A stretch of DNA of 64,000 nt, taken from the NCBI RefSeq assembly GCF_003236295.1, contig NZ_POTW01000027.1:1-64000 (forward strand), written 5' to 3'. The notes below the pieces were generated by a model that was given only the letters and a program-made list of their open reading frames with translations, had not been told where the DNA came from and searched no databases. Origin of the DNA: Jiangella anatolica (GTDB lineage: Bacteria; Actinomycetota; Actinomycetes; Jiangellales; Jiangellaceae). Below, piece after piece: positions 50,491 to 59,915 of the stretch (position 1 is the first letter of the stretch; the number at the start of each line of letters is the position of its first letter). The translations under genes and the position numbers were made by a program.

Positions 50491-51114
50491 CTAGTTCTCC
50501 TCCGTCGGGCCGGCCCTGTGCGAGCCGGACTCATTCGTGTCGTCGGTGACCAGCCCGGCCAGGGCCGCCCACCGTGGGTCGGTGCTCTCGTGCGCGTGGT
50601 CCGGGTCGTCGGCCAGCCGGGCTCCGCAGTCCGGGCACAGGCCCGGGCAGTCGTCCCGGCAGACCGGCGACTGCGGCAGTGTGAGCACCACCGCGTCCCG
50701 GACCGGTTGTTCGAGGTCGATCAGGTCGTCCTCGACGCGCAGTTCCTCGTCGTCGGTCTCGGTGTCGGGGTCGTCGGCCCGTTCCGGGTAGACGTACAGT
50801 TCCTGGACCTCAGCGACGACCTCGCCGTCGACGGGCTCCAGGCACCGCACGCACTCGCCCGAGTACGGCGCCCGGACGGTCCCGGACACCAACACACCCT
50901 CCATGACCGACTCGAGCCGCAGGTCCAGCTCGACGTCCGCCGCTTCGGGCACCCCGACCACGCCGCCGAGATCGAGACCGGCAGGCGCCGGCACAGTGAT
51001 CGCGACCCGCTGGGTCGACCCTGGCCGACGTCCGAGCTCGTGTGTGGCGAGAACGAACGGGGCGCGCGGATCGAGCGTGCTCAGCGTAGTCAACTCTCGT
51101 ACTGGTATGGGCAT
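50491..51114 (-). CDS. DUF177 protein (YceD-like, 23S rRNA accumulation)
   Basis: The product has 207 residues. [20 protein letters not shown] and the later [16 protein letters not shown] supply the CxxC pairs of DUF177. Members are needed for normal 23S rRNA levels in other bacteria and almost always sit next to rpmF. The N-terminus ([20 protein letters not shown]) matches the actinobacterial type. Confidence 0.9.
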   Translation of the reverse strand: MPIPVRELTTLSTLDPRAPFVLATHELGRRPGSTQRVAITVPAPAGLDLGGVVGVPEAADVELDLRLESVMEGVLVSGTVRAPYSGECVRCLEPVDGEVVAEVQELYVYPERADDPDTETDDEELRVEDDLIDLEQPVRDAVVLTLPQSPVCRDDCPGLCPDCGARLADDPDHAHESTDPRWAALAGLVTDDTNESGSHRAGPTEEN

Positions 51115-51169
51115 GCCAATCGTGACCTCGACGTGAGGCCGACGACGAATACTACTAGACGCGCGGCCG

Positions 51170-51820
51170 CTACCCCAAACCCGACGTCAGCTTGTCAGGC
51201 TGCGAGTCGCGGCCCGCGGCGCGGGGCTCGTCGTCGGACTCGTCGGCGTCCGGGCCGAACCGCTCGGCCTTGCCGTCGGAGCCGGAGCTGAACTCCTCGG
51301 CCAGGTCCGCGGTGCCGTCGAGCTGCGGCACCACGACGGGGTTGCCGTTGCGGCGCTGCGACAGCTCGCCGTAGGCGGTGGGATGGCGCAGCTGCTCGCG
51401 TCCGTCGCGAACCGTCTCGACGATGCGCGCGGCGGCGATCTCCAGCCGGGCCAGCTTGGCGTCGACGTAGTCGTCGGCGTCGCTGCGGATGTTCTCGGCC
51501 TGCTCCCGGGCCTGTTGCACGATGTCCTCGGCCTCGACGCGGGCAGCCTGGGTGACGGTGTGGTCGGCCACCAGGCGGGCCTGCTCGGACCGGGCGTTGG
51601 CCAGGATCCGCTCGGCGTTGCCGCGCGCCTCGATCAGCAGCGCCTCGCGCTGTCCGAGCACGGCCTCGGCCGCCTGCAGGTTCGCCGGCAGCCCCTCGCG
51701 GACCTCGTCGAGCAGGGCGAGCACCTGCTGCTTGTTCACCATTGCAGTGGACGACATGGGCATCGTCCGCGCCGAGTCGACGAGTGCGACGATCTCGGCG
51801 ATCTTGTCATGAACCTCCAT
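51170..51820 (-). CDS. SepIVA/DivIVA-like coiled-coil division protein
   Basis: The product has 216 residues from ATG 51820 (AGGGG upstream); ATG 51826 is possible. MEVHDKIAEIVALVDSARTM is followed by a long Ala/Glu/Arg-rich coil (EAVLGQREALLIEARGNAER, ILANARSEQARLVAD) and an acidic tail. In Mycobacterium tuberculosis the same slot next to DUF177 and rnc is held by SepIVA, which controls septation and polar growth. The call rests on this synteny and the coiled-coil pattern. Confidence 0.75.
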   Translation of the reverse strand: MEVHDKIAEIVALVDSARTMPMSSTAMVNKQQVLALLDEVREGLPANLQAAEAVLGQREALLIEARGNAERILANARSEQARLVADHTVTQAARVEAEDIVQQAREQAENIRSDADDYVDAKLARLEIAAARIVETVRDGREQLRHPTAYGELSQRRNGNPVVVPQLDGTADLAEEFSSGSDGKAERFGPDADESDDEPRAAGRDSQPDKLTSGLG

Positions 51821-51850
51821 GACCATCCCCCTAGGTGTGCCGGCGCGCGT

Positions 51851-52330
51851 TCACCGGCGTCCCAATCTTTCGTGCAACCGCTTGAGCACGACATCCGGCA
51901 CCAGGCCGGAGACGTCACCGCCGTAGGACGCTACCTCTTTGACCAACGAGGACGAAAGGAACGAGTAGTCGGGATTGGTCGCCACGAACAGCGTCTCCAG
52001 TCCCGTCAGGCGGTGGTTCATCTGTGCCATCTGTAGTTCATAGTCGAAATCGGTGACCGCTCGCAGGCCTTTCACGACAGCGGGAATGTCGTGCTGACGG
52101 GCGAAATCGACCAAGAGCCCCTCGAAGCTCACGACCCGGACGGCGGGCAGGTGCGCGCACGTCTTCTCCAGCAGGTCGATGCGTTCCTCGAGGGAGAACA
52201 GTCCCTTCTTGGACACGTTCACCAGCACGGCGACGACGACCTCGTCGAACAGGCTCGCGGCCCGTTCGATGACGTCGAGGTGACCGTTCGTGACAGGGTC
52301 GAACGAGCCGGGGCACAGACAGCGGCGCAC
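51851..52330 (-). CDS. coaD: Phosphopantetheine adenylyltransferase
   Basis: The product has 159 residues from GTG 52330 (GGAGGAC upstream). [20 protein letters not shown] carries the nucleotidyltransferase TxGH motif, and [20 protein letters not shown] the ISSTxxR-like block. It makes dephospho-CoA from 4'-phosphopantetheine and ATP in coenzyme A synthesis. Confidence 0.95.
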   Translation of the reverse strand: MRRCLCPGSFDPVTNGHLDVIERAASLFDEVVVAVLVNVSKKGLFSLEERIDLLEKTCAHLPAVRVVSFEGLLVDFARQHDIPAVVKGLRAVTDFDYELQMAQMNHRLTGLETLFVATNPDYSFLSSSLVKEVASYGGDVSGLVPDVVLKRLHERLGRR

Positions 52331-52345
52331 GTGTCCTCCTGCGTG

Positions 52346-52909
52346 TCACATCCGGCCGTGACCGTACCAGAGCACGGTCTCGCCGTACCGGCGCTCCCTC
52401 CCGGCGGTGATGCCGTCGGGCCAGGTCACCGGCGCGCTGCGACGGTCGCGTTCGACGACGACCAGCGCACCCGGTGCGAGCCAGCCCGCCGTCAGGGAGA
52501 CGAGTACCCCGCTCAGCTCCGCGTCAACCATCGCGTACGGCGGATCGGCCAGCACGAGGTCGTACGGGTCGTCCGGCGGCGCGGCCAGGATCCGCTCCAC
52601 CGGCGACGCGGCGACGACGGCTCCCGGCAGCCCGACGGCCTTGACGTTCGACCTGATCACGGCCGCCGCACGGGCGTCGGACTCGACCAGCAGGCAGTGG
52701 CCGGCGCCGCGCGAGAGCGCCTCCAGGCCGAGCGCGCCGCTGCCGGCGTAGAGGTCGAGCACGCGCAGCCCGCCGAGGCCGCCGCCGAACGTCGCCTCCA
52801 GCGACGAGAACAGCGCCTCGCGCACCCGGTCCGACGTGGGCCGGGTGCGGTTGCCGGGTGGTACGGACAACCGTCGGCCGCCGGCGGCGCCGGCCACGAT
52901 CCGCGTCAC
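52346..52909 (-). CDS. rsmD: 16S rRNA (guanine(966)-N2)-methyltransferase RsmD
   Basis: The product has 187 residues from GTG 52909. RIVAGAAGGRRLSVPPGNRT RPTSDRVREALF is the family opening. LDLYAGSGALGLEALSRGA is the S-adenosylmethionine motif, and VLADPPYAM the DPPY catalytic motif. It is followed immediately by coaD, the usual pairing. Confidence 0.95.
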   Translation of the reverse strand: MTRIVAGAAGGRRLSVPPGNRTRPTSDRVREALFSSLEATFGGGLGGLRVLDLYAGSGALGLEALSRGAGHCLLVESDARAAAVIRSNVKAVGLPGAVVAASPVERILAAPPDDPYDLVLADPPYAMVDAELSGVLVSLTAGWLAPGALVVVERDRRSAPVTWPDGITAGRERRYGETVLWYGHGRM

Positions 52910-52913
52910 GAGG

Positions 52914-53888
52914 TCAGAGCCAGCCGCTGCGGCGCAGCTTGCGATGGAGCACCAGGCACGCGCCTATCATGACGCCCACGATCAGCGGGTAGCCGAACGA
53001 CCAGTGCAGTTCGGGCATGTGGTCGAAGTTCATGCCGTAGATCCCGGCGATCATCGTCGGCACCGCGACGATCGCCGCCCAGGCCGAGATCTTGCGCAGG
53101 TCGATGTTCTGCTGCATCGTCACCAGCGACAGGTTGGCCGCGAGCGCGCCGGTCAGCAGTTCGCTCTGGGCCTCCACCTGCCGGTCGACCCGCAGGACGT
53201 GGTCGAGCACGTCGCGGAAGTACTCGCTCAGCCCCGCGCACAGCGCGATACGGCCATGCGCGAGGTCCTCCATGACCGGGACCAGGGGGTCCACGGCGAT
53301 GCGGAACTGCAGCACGTCGCGCTTCAGCTCGTAGATGGTCTCGGTCGCGTCGGCACCGCCGGGCTGGAAGACCAGCCGCTCGGCGTCGATGACGTCGGCC
53401 TCGTACTGCCGGACCAGCCGCAGGTAGTTGTCCACGACGAGGTCGCAGACGGCGTACAGCACCCCGGGCGGGCCGGCGTCGAGCAGCTGCTTCTCCGTCT
53501 CGACCCGCCGCCGCGCCGCCGCGAGCGGGTTGACCGACCCGTGCCGGACGGTGATGACGAAGTCGTCGCCGACGAACAGCATGATCTCGCCGATCTCCGG
53601 CTGCTGCTCCTTCGCGTCGTCGTGCCGCAGCGTCTTGAGCACGGCGAACAGGGTGTCGCCGTACAGCTCGAGCTTGGGCCGCTGATGGGCGTCGATGGCG
53701 TCCTCGACGGCCAGCGGGTGCAGCTGCAGCTCGTCGACGATGAGGTCGAACTCCTCGTGCGTCGGCTCGAACAGCCCGACCCACAGGAAGGCGTTGCCGC
53801 GCGCCTTGGCCCGCTCGAACGCCTCGCTGATGTCGCCGTCGATCTCCTCGCGCTCACCGTCGAGGTAGATGGCCTTGTCCACGATCAC
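52914..53888 (-). CDS. corA: CorA-type magnesium/divalent cation channel
   Basis: The product has 324 residues from GTG 53888. A large acidic cytoplasmic domain precedes two C-terminal membrane helices. YGMNF between them is the GMN selectivity motif, and the end is basic. It should form a pentameric Mg2+ channel. Confidence 0.9.
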   Translation of the reverse strand: MIVDKAIYLDGEREEIDGDISEAFERAKARGNAFLWVGLFEPTHEEFDLIVDELQLHPLAVEDAIDAHQRPKLELYGDTLFAVLKTLRHDDAKEQQPEIGEIMLFVGDDFVITVRHGSVNPLAAARRRVETEKQLLDAGPPGVLYAVCDLVVDNYLRLVRQYEADVIDAERLVFQPGGADATETIYELKRDVLQFRIAVDPLVPVMEDLAHGRIALCAGLSEYFRDVLDHVLRVDRQVEAQSELLTGALAANLSLVTMQQNIDLRKISAWAAIVAVPTMIAGIYGMNFDHMPELHWSFGYPLIVGVMIGACLVLHRKLRRSGWL

Positions 53889-54105
53889 GGTGTCGATTCC
53901 AACACGGCGACGGCGCCCGCGGGTGTCAAGAAGGCGTTGAGATCGCGCGCCGCGGCGTCAGGAAGCCGTATGGGCGCCGGTCCGCGCGGCCGGGCGGGCG
54001 GAGGCTGAGGACGTGACCGACTCGCCCGCACCGTTCGTCGCCCGGGCCGCCGACTGGCCGCTGGAGTTCGTGCTCGCCGCCGGGTACGCCGTGCTTGGTG
54101 GCACG

Positions 54106-56271
54106 TCACGCCTTCTCGAGGTAGTCCGCTTCCTGCTCGGCCAGCGCGGCCTCGACGGCGGCCAGCAGGGCCGGGTGCCGGGCCAGGTCGGGGTCGCCCT
54201 CGACGACGGCGGAGGCGTCCTCACGGGCCTGCTCGATGACCTCGGCGTCGCGGATCACCCGCAGCAGCTTGAGGCTGGACCGGCGGCCGGACTGCGACGC
54301 GCCGAGCACGTCGCCCTCGCGCCGCTGCTCCAGGTCGACCTGGGAGAGCGCGAAGCCGTCGCGGGTGGCGGCGACGGCGTCCAGCCGCTCCCGCGCCGGC
54401 GTCCCCGGGGCCGCCTCGGTGACCAGCAGGCAGACGCCCGGGATGGAGCCCCGGCCGATCCGGCCGCGCAGCTGGTGCAGCTGCGAGACGCCGAACCGGT
54501 CGGCGTCCATGATCACCATCATCGACGCCGTCGGCACGTCGATGCCGACCTCGATGACGGTGGTCGCGACGACGACCGGCGTCGTGCCGGCCGCGAACGC
54601 CGCCATCACCGCGTCCTTCGTCTCCGCCGGCAGCCGGCCGTGCAGGACGTCGAGGCCGACGTCGCGCAGCGGGCCGGAGCGCAGCTGCTCGGCCAGCTCC
54701 AGGACGGCGACCGGGCGGCGCCGGTCGTCGTCGGCGGCCGGCTCCTCGTCGCCGTCGCCGATGCGCGGGCAGACGATGTAGACGCGGTGGCCGGCCTCCA
54801 CCTCCTCGCGCACCCGCTGCCAGGCCCGCTCGAGGAAGTGCGGCTTCTCGTCGACCGGGACGACGTGCGTGGCGACGTCGGCGCGGCCGCGCGGCACGTC
54901 GGACAACGTGGAGATCTCCAGGTCGCCGAAGACCGTCATGGCGACCGTGCGCGGGATCGGCGTCGCGGTCATGACCAGCACGTGCGGCCGGGTGCCGTCG
55001 CGGCTCTTGGCGGCCAGCGCGGCCCGCTGCTCCACGCCGAAGCGGTGCTGCTCGTCGACGACGACCAGGCCGAGGTCGAAGAACTGGACGTTCTCCTCCA
55101 GCAGCGCGTGCGTGCCCACGACGATGCCGGCGTCGCCGGTGACGATGTCGTTCAGGGCGGCCCGGCGCTGCGCCGTCGACATCGAGCCGGTGAGCAGCGC
55201 GACCCGGGTGCCGATGGCCGCGCCGCCGAGCATGCCGGCCTGCGCCAGCTCGCCGAGCATCGCCGTCAGCGACCGGTGGTGCTGCTGCGCGAGCACCTCG
55301 GTCGGCGCCAGCAGCGCGGCCTGCCCGCCGGCGTCGACGACGGCCAGCATCGCCCGCAGCGCGACGACGGTCTTGCCTGCGCCGACCTCGCCCTGCAGCA
55401 GCCGGTGCATCGGGTGCGGCGTGTCCAGTTCGGCGGCGAGCTGGTCGCCGATCTCGCGCTGGCCCGGCGTCAGCTCGAACGGCAGCCGCTCGTCCAGCGC
55501 GTCGACCAGCCCGCCCGGCGCGGCCCGCCGTGCCGTCGCCGGTAGTGCGGCCGTCGACAGCCGCCGCCGGGCCAGCTCGGTCTGCAGGACGAACGCCTCC
55601 TCGTACCGCAGCCGCCGCTGCGCCGCCCATGCCTTCTCGATCGCCTTGGGCCGGTGGACGGCGTGCAGCGCCTCGCTCAGCCCCGGCAGGTGCCGCTTGC
55701 GCAGCACCTCGTCCGGCAGCGGGTCCGGCGCGTCGCCGAGCTGCTGCAGCACGACGTCGACGGCCTTCGCGATCAGCCAGGACGGCACCTTCTCGCTGGC
55801 CGGGTAGACCGGGATGACCTCGTCGGCGTACTTCTCCGCCGCCTCGCGGATGTCGCCGGCGTCCTCCGGGAACATCTCGTACTCGGGGTGCGCGAGCTGG
55901 CGCTGGTCGCGGAACGAGCCGACCTTGCCGGCGAACAGCCCGATCCGCTCCGGCCGCAGGTCCCGCTCGCGCCACGCCTGGTTGAAGAACGTCAGCGTCA
56001 GCTCGCCGGTGCCGTCGGTGACGACGGCCTCCAGGATCGAGCCGCGGCGGTTCTTCATGCTCCGCTTCGAGACCCGCTTCACCATCGCGACGACGGTGAC
56101 CAGCTCGTCCTCGCGCAGCGAGCTCAGCTCGGTCAGCTCGCCGCGCTGGATGTAGCGGCGCGGGTAGTGCCGCATGAGGTCGCCGGCGGTGTGCAGGTCC
56201 AGCGTCTTCGCCAGCGCCTTGGCGGTGTTGTCGCCGACCACGGCGGTCAGCTGCGTGTCGAATCCGACCAT
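54106..56271 (-). CDS. recG: ATP-dependent DNA helicase RecG
   Basis: The product has 721 residues from ATG 56271, which shares a base with the fakA stop. The wedge domain with an OB fold occupies 1-200. Helicase motif I is LLQGEVGAGKTVVAL, motif II VVDEQHRF (DEQH), motif III MTATPIPRT and motif VI QLRGRIGRG. RecG remodels stalled forks and Holliday junctions. The reading frame stays open upstream of this start, but that part lies inside fakA and rpmB and is a shadow. Confidence 0.95.
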   Translation of the reverse strand: MVGFDTQLTAVVGDNTAKALAKTLDLHTAGDLMRHYPRRYIQRGELTELSSLREDELVTVVAMVKRVSKRSMKNRRGSILEAVVTDGTGELTLTFFNQAWRERDLRPERIGLFAGKVGSFRDQRQLAHPEYEMFPEDAGDIREAAEKYADEVIPVYPASEKVPSWLIAKAVDVVLQQLGDAPDPLPDEVLRKRHLPGLSEALHAVHRPKAIEKAWAAQRRLRYEEAFVLQTELARRRLSTAALPATARRAAPGGLVDALDERLPFELTPGQREIGDQLAAELDTPHPMHRLLQGEVGAGKTVVALRAMLAVVDAGGQAALLAPTEVLAQQHHRSLTAMLGELAQAGMLGGAAIGTRVALLTGSMSTAQRRAALNDIVTGDAGIVVGTHALLEENVQFFDLGLVVVDEQHRFGVEQRAALAAKSRDGTRPHVLVMTATPIPRTVAMTVFGDLEISTLSDVPRGRADVATHVVPVDEKPHFLERAWQRVREEVEAGHRVYIVCPRIGDGDEEPAADDDRRRPVAVLELAEQLRSGPLRDVGLDVLHGRLPAETKDAVMAAFAAGTTPVVVATTVIEVGIDVPTASMMVIMDADRFGVSQLHQLRGRIGRGSIPGVCLLVTEAAPGTPARERLDAVAATRDGFALSQVDLEQRREGDVLGASQSGRRSSLKLLRVIRDAEVIEQAREDASAVVEGDPDLARHPALLAAVEAALAEQEADYLEKA

Positions 56272-57890
56272 CACTCGACTCCGAGCAGTAGCGGGTAGCG
56301 GGGCTGTCCACCCCGGTAGACGACGGTGTCGGCCTCCGGGTGACCACGGCGGACCGCGCGGGCGACGCCGTCGGCGAGGCCCGGGCCGGCGCCGTCGCCG
56401 GTGACGACCGTGACCAGCTCGCCACCTGCGGCGAGCATACGTGCGACCACCTCGGTGGCGACGTCCAGCAGGTCCGCGCCGATGACCGCGAAGTCTCCGT
56501 CGACGACCCCGAGCACGTCGCCGGGCTTGCAGACGCCGGCCATCGTGACCGCCTCGCGGGCGGCGACGGTGACGGCGCCGTGGCGGGTCTGGCCGGCCGC
56601 GGCCGTCATCGCGACGACGTCGGCGTCGAAGGCCCGGTTCGGCTCGTGGACGGCGAGCGCGGCCAGGCCCTGGACCTGCGCGACTGTGGGGATGACGGCC
56701 GCGCGGCGATGGTGGGTGCGCAGCTCGGCCGCGGCCGCCTCGGCGACCGGTACCGCGTCGCGCTCGTTCGGCAGGATGACGACGTCGCTGGTCCGGGTGG
56801 GGTCGCCGCGGTCGGCGGCGGCCAGCATCTCGCCGGTGGACGGCCGGTGCCCGGTCGCCGTGGCGACGACGACGGCGCCGGCCTCGGCGAACAGCTCGGC
56901 CAGTCCGTCGCCGGCGGCGAACGCGACCACGACCCGGCGCCGCTCCCCCGGTTCCGGCGCGCGGTGCTGGGCGGCGAGATAGGTGACGCTGATCCGGTGC
57001 GGCCGGCCGGCGGCGATGCCCGCCTCGATCGCCGCGCCCGCGTCGTCGGTGTGGACGTGCACGTTCCAGCGCTCCCCCGCGCCGCTGACGACGAGCGAGT
57101 CGCCGAGCCCGGCCAGCGTCCGCCGGAGCGTGCCGATCTCGGGCTCGGAAGCATCGAGGAGGTACATGACCTCGTAGGCGGGCTCTGGCGCCGGCGGCTC
57201 CGGCGGCTCCTGGCGGACCGGCGCGGGGACGGTGTGCGCGCCGACGGTGCGCGGCCCGGGCAGCGGCCGCCGTCCGGTCAGCACCGTGTCGAACGCGTCC
57301 AGCAGCACCGTCAGCCCGCGTCCGCCGGCGTCGACGACACCGGCCCGGCGGAGCACGTCGAGCTGCTCGGGGGTCCGGTCCAGCGCCTCGTGGGCGGCGG
57401 CGGCCGCGGCCAGCGCGACGGCGGGCAGAGTGGGGACGGGTTCCGCGGCGCGACGCCGGGCGGCGTCGGCGGCGGCGCGGGCGACGGTGAGGATGGTGCC
57501 CTCGACCGGGTCGGCGACGGCCCGGTACGCCTCGTCGGCGGCGTTGACCAGGCCGTCGGCCAGTGCGGTGCCGTCGGCGAGCGTCGTCCCCGGCCGGCTC
57601 AGCACGTCGGCCACCCCGCGCAGCATCTGCGCGACGATGATGCCGGAGTTGCCGCGGGCGCCGAGGAGCGCGCCGCGCGCGACCGCCTCGGCGGTGGCCG
57701 CCAGCGTCGGCTCGGCGGCCTCGGCCTCCTGCAGCGCCGCCTCGAACGTGAGGTACAGGTTGGTCCCGGTGTCCCCGTCCGGCACCGGGTACACGTTCAG
57801 CGCGTCGATCTCTTCCCTGGCCGCCGCGAGCGCGTCCAGGCCGGCGCGGCACCAGCGCACCATGATCTCGGCGTCGGGAACCGGTGGCAC
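56271..57890 (-). CDS. fakA: DAK2-domain fatty acid kinase (FakA-like)
   Basis: The product has 539 residues. LNVYPVPDGDTGTNLYLTFE is the DAK2 metal/ATP motif and GARGNSGIIVAQMLRG the second. A middle domain and a C-terminal EDD/DegV-like part (TEVVARMLAAGGELVTVVTG) follow. Fatty acid kinases phosphorylate exogenous acids bound by FakB. The position next to recG and divergent from rpmB is the usual one for this protein. Confidence 0.85.
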   Translation of the reverse strand: MPPVPDAEIMVRWCRAGLDALAAAREEIDALNVYPVPDGDTGTNLYLTFEAALQEAEAAEPTLAATAEAVARGALLGARGNSGIIVAQMLRGVADVLSRPGTTLADGTALADGLVNAADEAYRAVADPVEGTILTVARAAADAARRRAAEPVPTLPAVALAAAAAAHEALDRTPEQLDVLRRAGVVDAGGRGLTVLLDAFDTVLTGRRPLPGPRTVGAHTVPAPVRQEPPEPPAPEPAYEVMYLLDASEPEIGTLRRTLAGLGDSLVVSGAGERWNVHVHTDDAGAAIEAGIAAGRPHRISVTYLAAQHRAPEPGERRRVVVAFAAGDGLAELFAEAGAVVVATATGHRPSTGEMLAAADRGDPTRTSDVVILPNERDAVPVAEAAAAELRTHHRRAAVIPTVAQVQGLAALAVHEPNRAFDADVVAMTAAAGQTRHGAVTVAAREAVTMAGVCKPGDVLGVVDGDFAVIGADLLDVATEVVARMLAAGGELVTVVTGDGAGPGLADGVARAVRRGHPEADTVVYRGGQPRYPLLLGVE

Positions 57891-58022
57891 CCGGCGAGAC
57901 TACCCCGCGCCGGTTTGTTATCTGACGCGGCGGCCCGGTACGCTGGGGCGGTTGTTCGGACCGGGTGACCGGTTCGAACAGCACCACATGTCGTCTTCCA
58001 ATCCGTCTCAGTAGGAGTCTCC

Positions 58023-58211
58023 GTGGCTGCCACCTGCGATGTCTGCGGCAAGGGCCCGGGCTTCGGCAACTCGATCTCGCACTCGCACCGCCGGACCCCT
58101 CGTCGCTGGAACCCGAACATCCAGACCGTGCGGACGGTCGTCGGAGGCACCCCGAAGCGGCTGAACGTGTGCACGTCGTGCCTGAAGGCCGGCAAGGTCG
58201 CCCGCCGCTGA
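58023..58211 (+). CDS. rpmB: 50S ribosomal protein L28
   Basis: The product has 62 residues from GTG 58023 with AGGAG upstream. [20 protein letters not shown] and [12 protein letters not shown] give the CxxC pairs of the zinc-binding L28 form. It is a stand-alone unit with an intrinsic terminator after it. Confidence 0.95.
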   Translation: MAATCDVCGKGPGFGNSISHSHRRTPRRWNPNIQTVRTVVGGTPKRLNVCTSCLKAGKVARR

Positions 58212-58231
58212 CCCGTTCCTGAACGAACGAC

Positions 58232-58261
58232 CGAGCCGCTCCCCGACCGGGGGGCGGCTCG
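58232..58261 (+). terminator. Intrinsic terminator of rpmB
   Basis: CGAGCCGC pairs with GCGGCTCG; a GC-rich core CCCC/GGGG lies between, and TTGTCATT follows. It begins about 20 bases after the L28 stop. Confidence 0.8.
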
Positions 58262-58690
58262 TTGTCATTCGCGGTCAGCCAGCGAAGTGGTCGTGCCCGG
58301 CGGGGGCGTCCCCCCGCGCCGCCCCGCCCGCTGGCCCCTTGGCACGCCGGAGTGCTCCACAAAGGCCGCATCTCCGGCGCGAGGGGTCGCCTGCAGCGTG
58401 CCAAGCACGGCGCTGGAACGTGCCAAGCCGCGAACGCCGAGCAGGCGCGAGGCTGGACAGCAAGGGCCGAGGGCGGGCAGGCACCGGCGGCCGCCGGACC
58501 GCCACGCCGTCGAGCCGCCCCTTGGCACGCCAGAGTGCTCCACAAAGGCCGCATTTCCGGCGCGAGGGGTCGCCTGCGGCGTGCCAAGCGCGACGCTCGA
58601 ACGTGCCAAGGCACGAGCGGCGCGGCGTGCCAAGCACGACACGCGGTCAGCCGGCGAAGTGGTCGTGCCCGGCGGGGGCGTCGTACTCCT
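58262..58690. repeat. Duplicated repeat block containing a copy of the thiL 3' end
   Basis: Two 93-base direct repeats (58,335-58,427 and 58,518-58,610) differ at a handful of bases; each starts with CCCCTTGGCACG and contains GTGCTCCACAAAGGCCGCAT. A 40-base copy of the last codons and stop region of thiL lies at 58,271-58,310 and again at 58,643-58,682 inside the gene, with one mismatch. CTTGGCACG and CGTGCCAAG recur and can pair. No gene is seen in 58,262-58,646. Confidence 0.75.
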
Positions 58691-59594
58691 CCCCCGCGAC
58701 GGTGACGCCGGAGCCGGCGGCGACCGAGCCGATCACCGTCCACCGCTCCGGCAACTCGACGCCGGCGGGGAACGTCGCCACCAGGGCGTTGTCGTCGCCG
58801 CCGGTGAGCACCCAGGTGAGCGGGTCCGCGCCGAGCGCCGACGCCACCTCGCGCAGCGGCCCGGCCACCTCGACCAGCGCCGGGTCGATGTCGATCGACA
58901 CACCACTCGCCGCCGCCACGTGCCCCAGGTCGCCCAGCAGCCCGTCGCTCACGTCGCACATCGCCGTCGCACCGAGACCGGCGGCCTCGGCCCCGGCGCC
59001 GTACGGGACCTGCGGGCGCCGGTGCGCCTCGACGACCGCGCGCGGCGTCCGGAACCCCCGGCTCAGCACCTGGTAGCCCGCCTCAGCCCAGCCCAGGCGC
59101 CCGCAGACCGCGACGACGTCACCGGCCCGGGCGCCGGCCCGCGTGACCGGCTCGGCGCCGGACAGCGTCCCCAGCGCCGTCACCGACACCACGACCAGCG
59201 GCGAGCGCACCACGTCGCCGCCGACGACCGACGCGCCGACGAGGGCGGCCTCCGCGCCCAGCCCGTCGGCCAGCGACACCGCCCACGACGCCGGCAGGTC
59301 GGCCGGCAGTCCCAGGCCCACCACCAGCGACGTGGGCCGGGCGCCCATCGCCTCGACGTCGGAGAGGTTCTGCGCGGCCGCCTTGTGGCCGATGTCCACC
59401 GGCTCGGACCAGTCGCGGCGGAAGTGGCGGTTCTCGACCAGCAGGTCGGTCGTCACCACGACGCGGCCGCCGGGCGCGGCGACGACGGCGGCGTCGTCGC
59501 CGGGGCCGAGCAGGACGTCCGGGCCCTGCGGCAGCCGCGCGGTCACGGCGTCGATCACGCCGAACTCGCCCAGCTCGCCAACGCTGTCGGGCAT
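58647..59594 (-). CDS. thiL: Thiamine-monophosphate kinase
   Basis: The product has 315 residues. I chose ATG 59594 (GGGGAG upstream). VLLGPGDDAAVVAAPGG holds the acidic Mg/ATP motif, TTDLLVENRHFRRDWS is the substrate loop, and CDVSDGLLGDLGHVA the second DxSDG motif. It makes thiamine diphosphate. Its last codons are part of the duplicated block next to rpmB. Confidence 0.9.
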   Translation of the reverse strand: MPDSVGELGEFGVIDAVTARLPQGPDVLLGPGDDAAVVAAPGGRVVVTTDLLVENRHFRRDWSEPVDIGHKAAAQNLSDVEAMGARPTSLVVGLGLPADLPASWAVSLADGLGAEAALVGASVVGGDVVRSPLVVVSVTALGTLSGAEPVTRAGARAGDVVAVCGRLGWAEAGYQVLSRGFRTPRAVVEAHRRPQVPYGAGAEAAGLGATAMCDVSDGLLGDLGHVAAASGVSIDIDPALVEVAGPLREVASALGADPLTWVLTGGDDNALVATFPAGVELPERWTVIGSVAAGSGVTVAGEEYDAPAGHDHFAG

Positions 59595-59678
59595 ACTCTG
59601 CGCTCCCCTCTTCTCCCGCACGTTCACTCGACCAGGTAGGTTGACCGTTCGCACACATCACTGTGGGAGGGCAAACCC

Positions 59679-59915
59679 GTGGTCGTACAGGCTTACATCC
59701 TCATCCAGACCGAGGTGGGCAAGGCCGCCGAGGTCGCCCGGAAGATCTCGGAGATCGACGGCGTCACGCTCGCCGAGGACGTCACCGGGCCGTACGACGT
59801 GATCGTGCGGGCCGAGGCGGGCAACGTCGACGACCTGGGCAAGCTGGTGGTGGCGAAGGTGCAGACGGTCGACGGCATCACCCGCACGCTCACGTGCCCC
59901 GTCGTCCACATCTGA
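59679..59915 (+). CDS. Stand-alone Lrp/AsnC ligand-binding (RAM) domain
   Basis: The product has 78 residues from GTG 59679 with GGGAGG upstream. VQAYILIQTEVGKAAEVARK ISEIDGV... and VTGPYDVIVRAEAGNVDDLG match the effector-binding domain of Lrp/AsnC proteins. There is no DNA-binding helix-turn-helix. Such lone domains occur in this position next to thiL in many actinobacteria and may bind amino acids or modify full-length regulators. Confidence 0.85.
   Translation: MVVQAYILIQTEVGKAAEVARKISEIDGVTLAEDVTGPYDVIVRAEAGNVDDLGKLVVAKVQTVDGITRTLTCPVVHI

Noticed and set aside
54013-54105. Plus-strand GTG frame between corA and recG
   Set aside because: No ribosome binding site; the frame runs straight into antisense recG. 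I see no family match, so it is treated as intergenic noise.
56272-58959. Open frame extending recG upstream to over 1600 codons
   Set aside because: The part above 56271 lies within fakA, the rpmB region and the repeat block and has no recognisable protein sequence. RecG's own start and length are normal.
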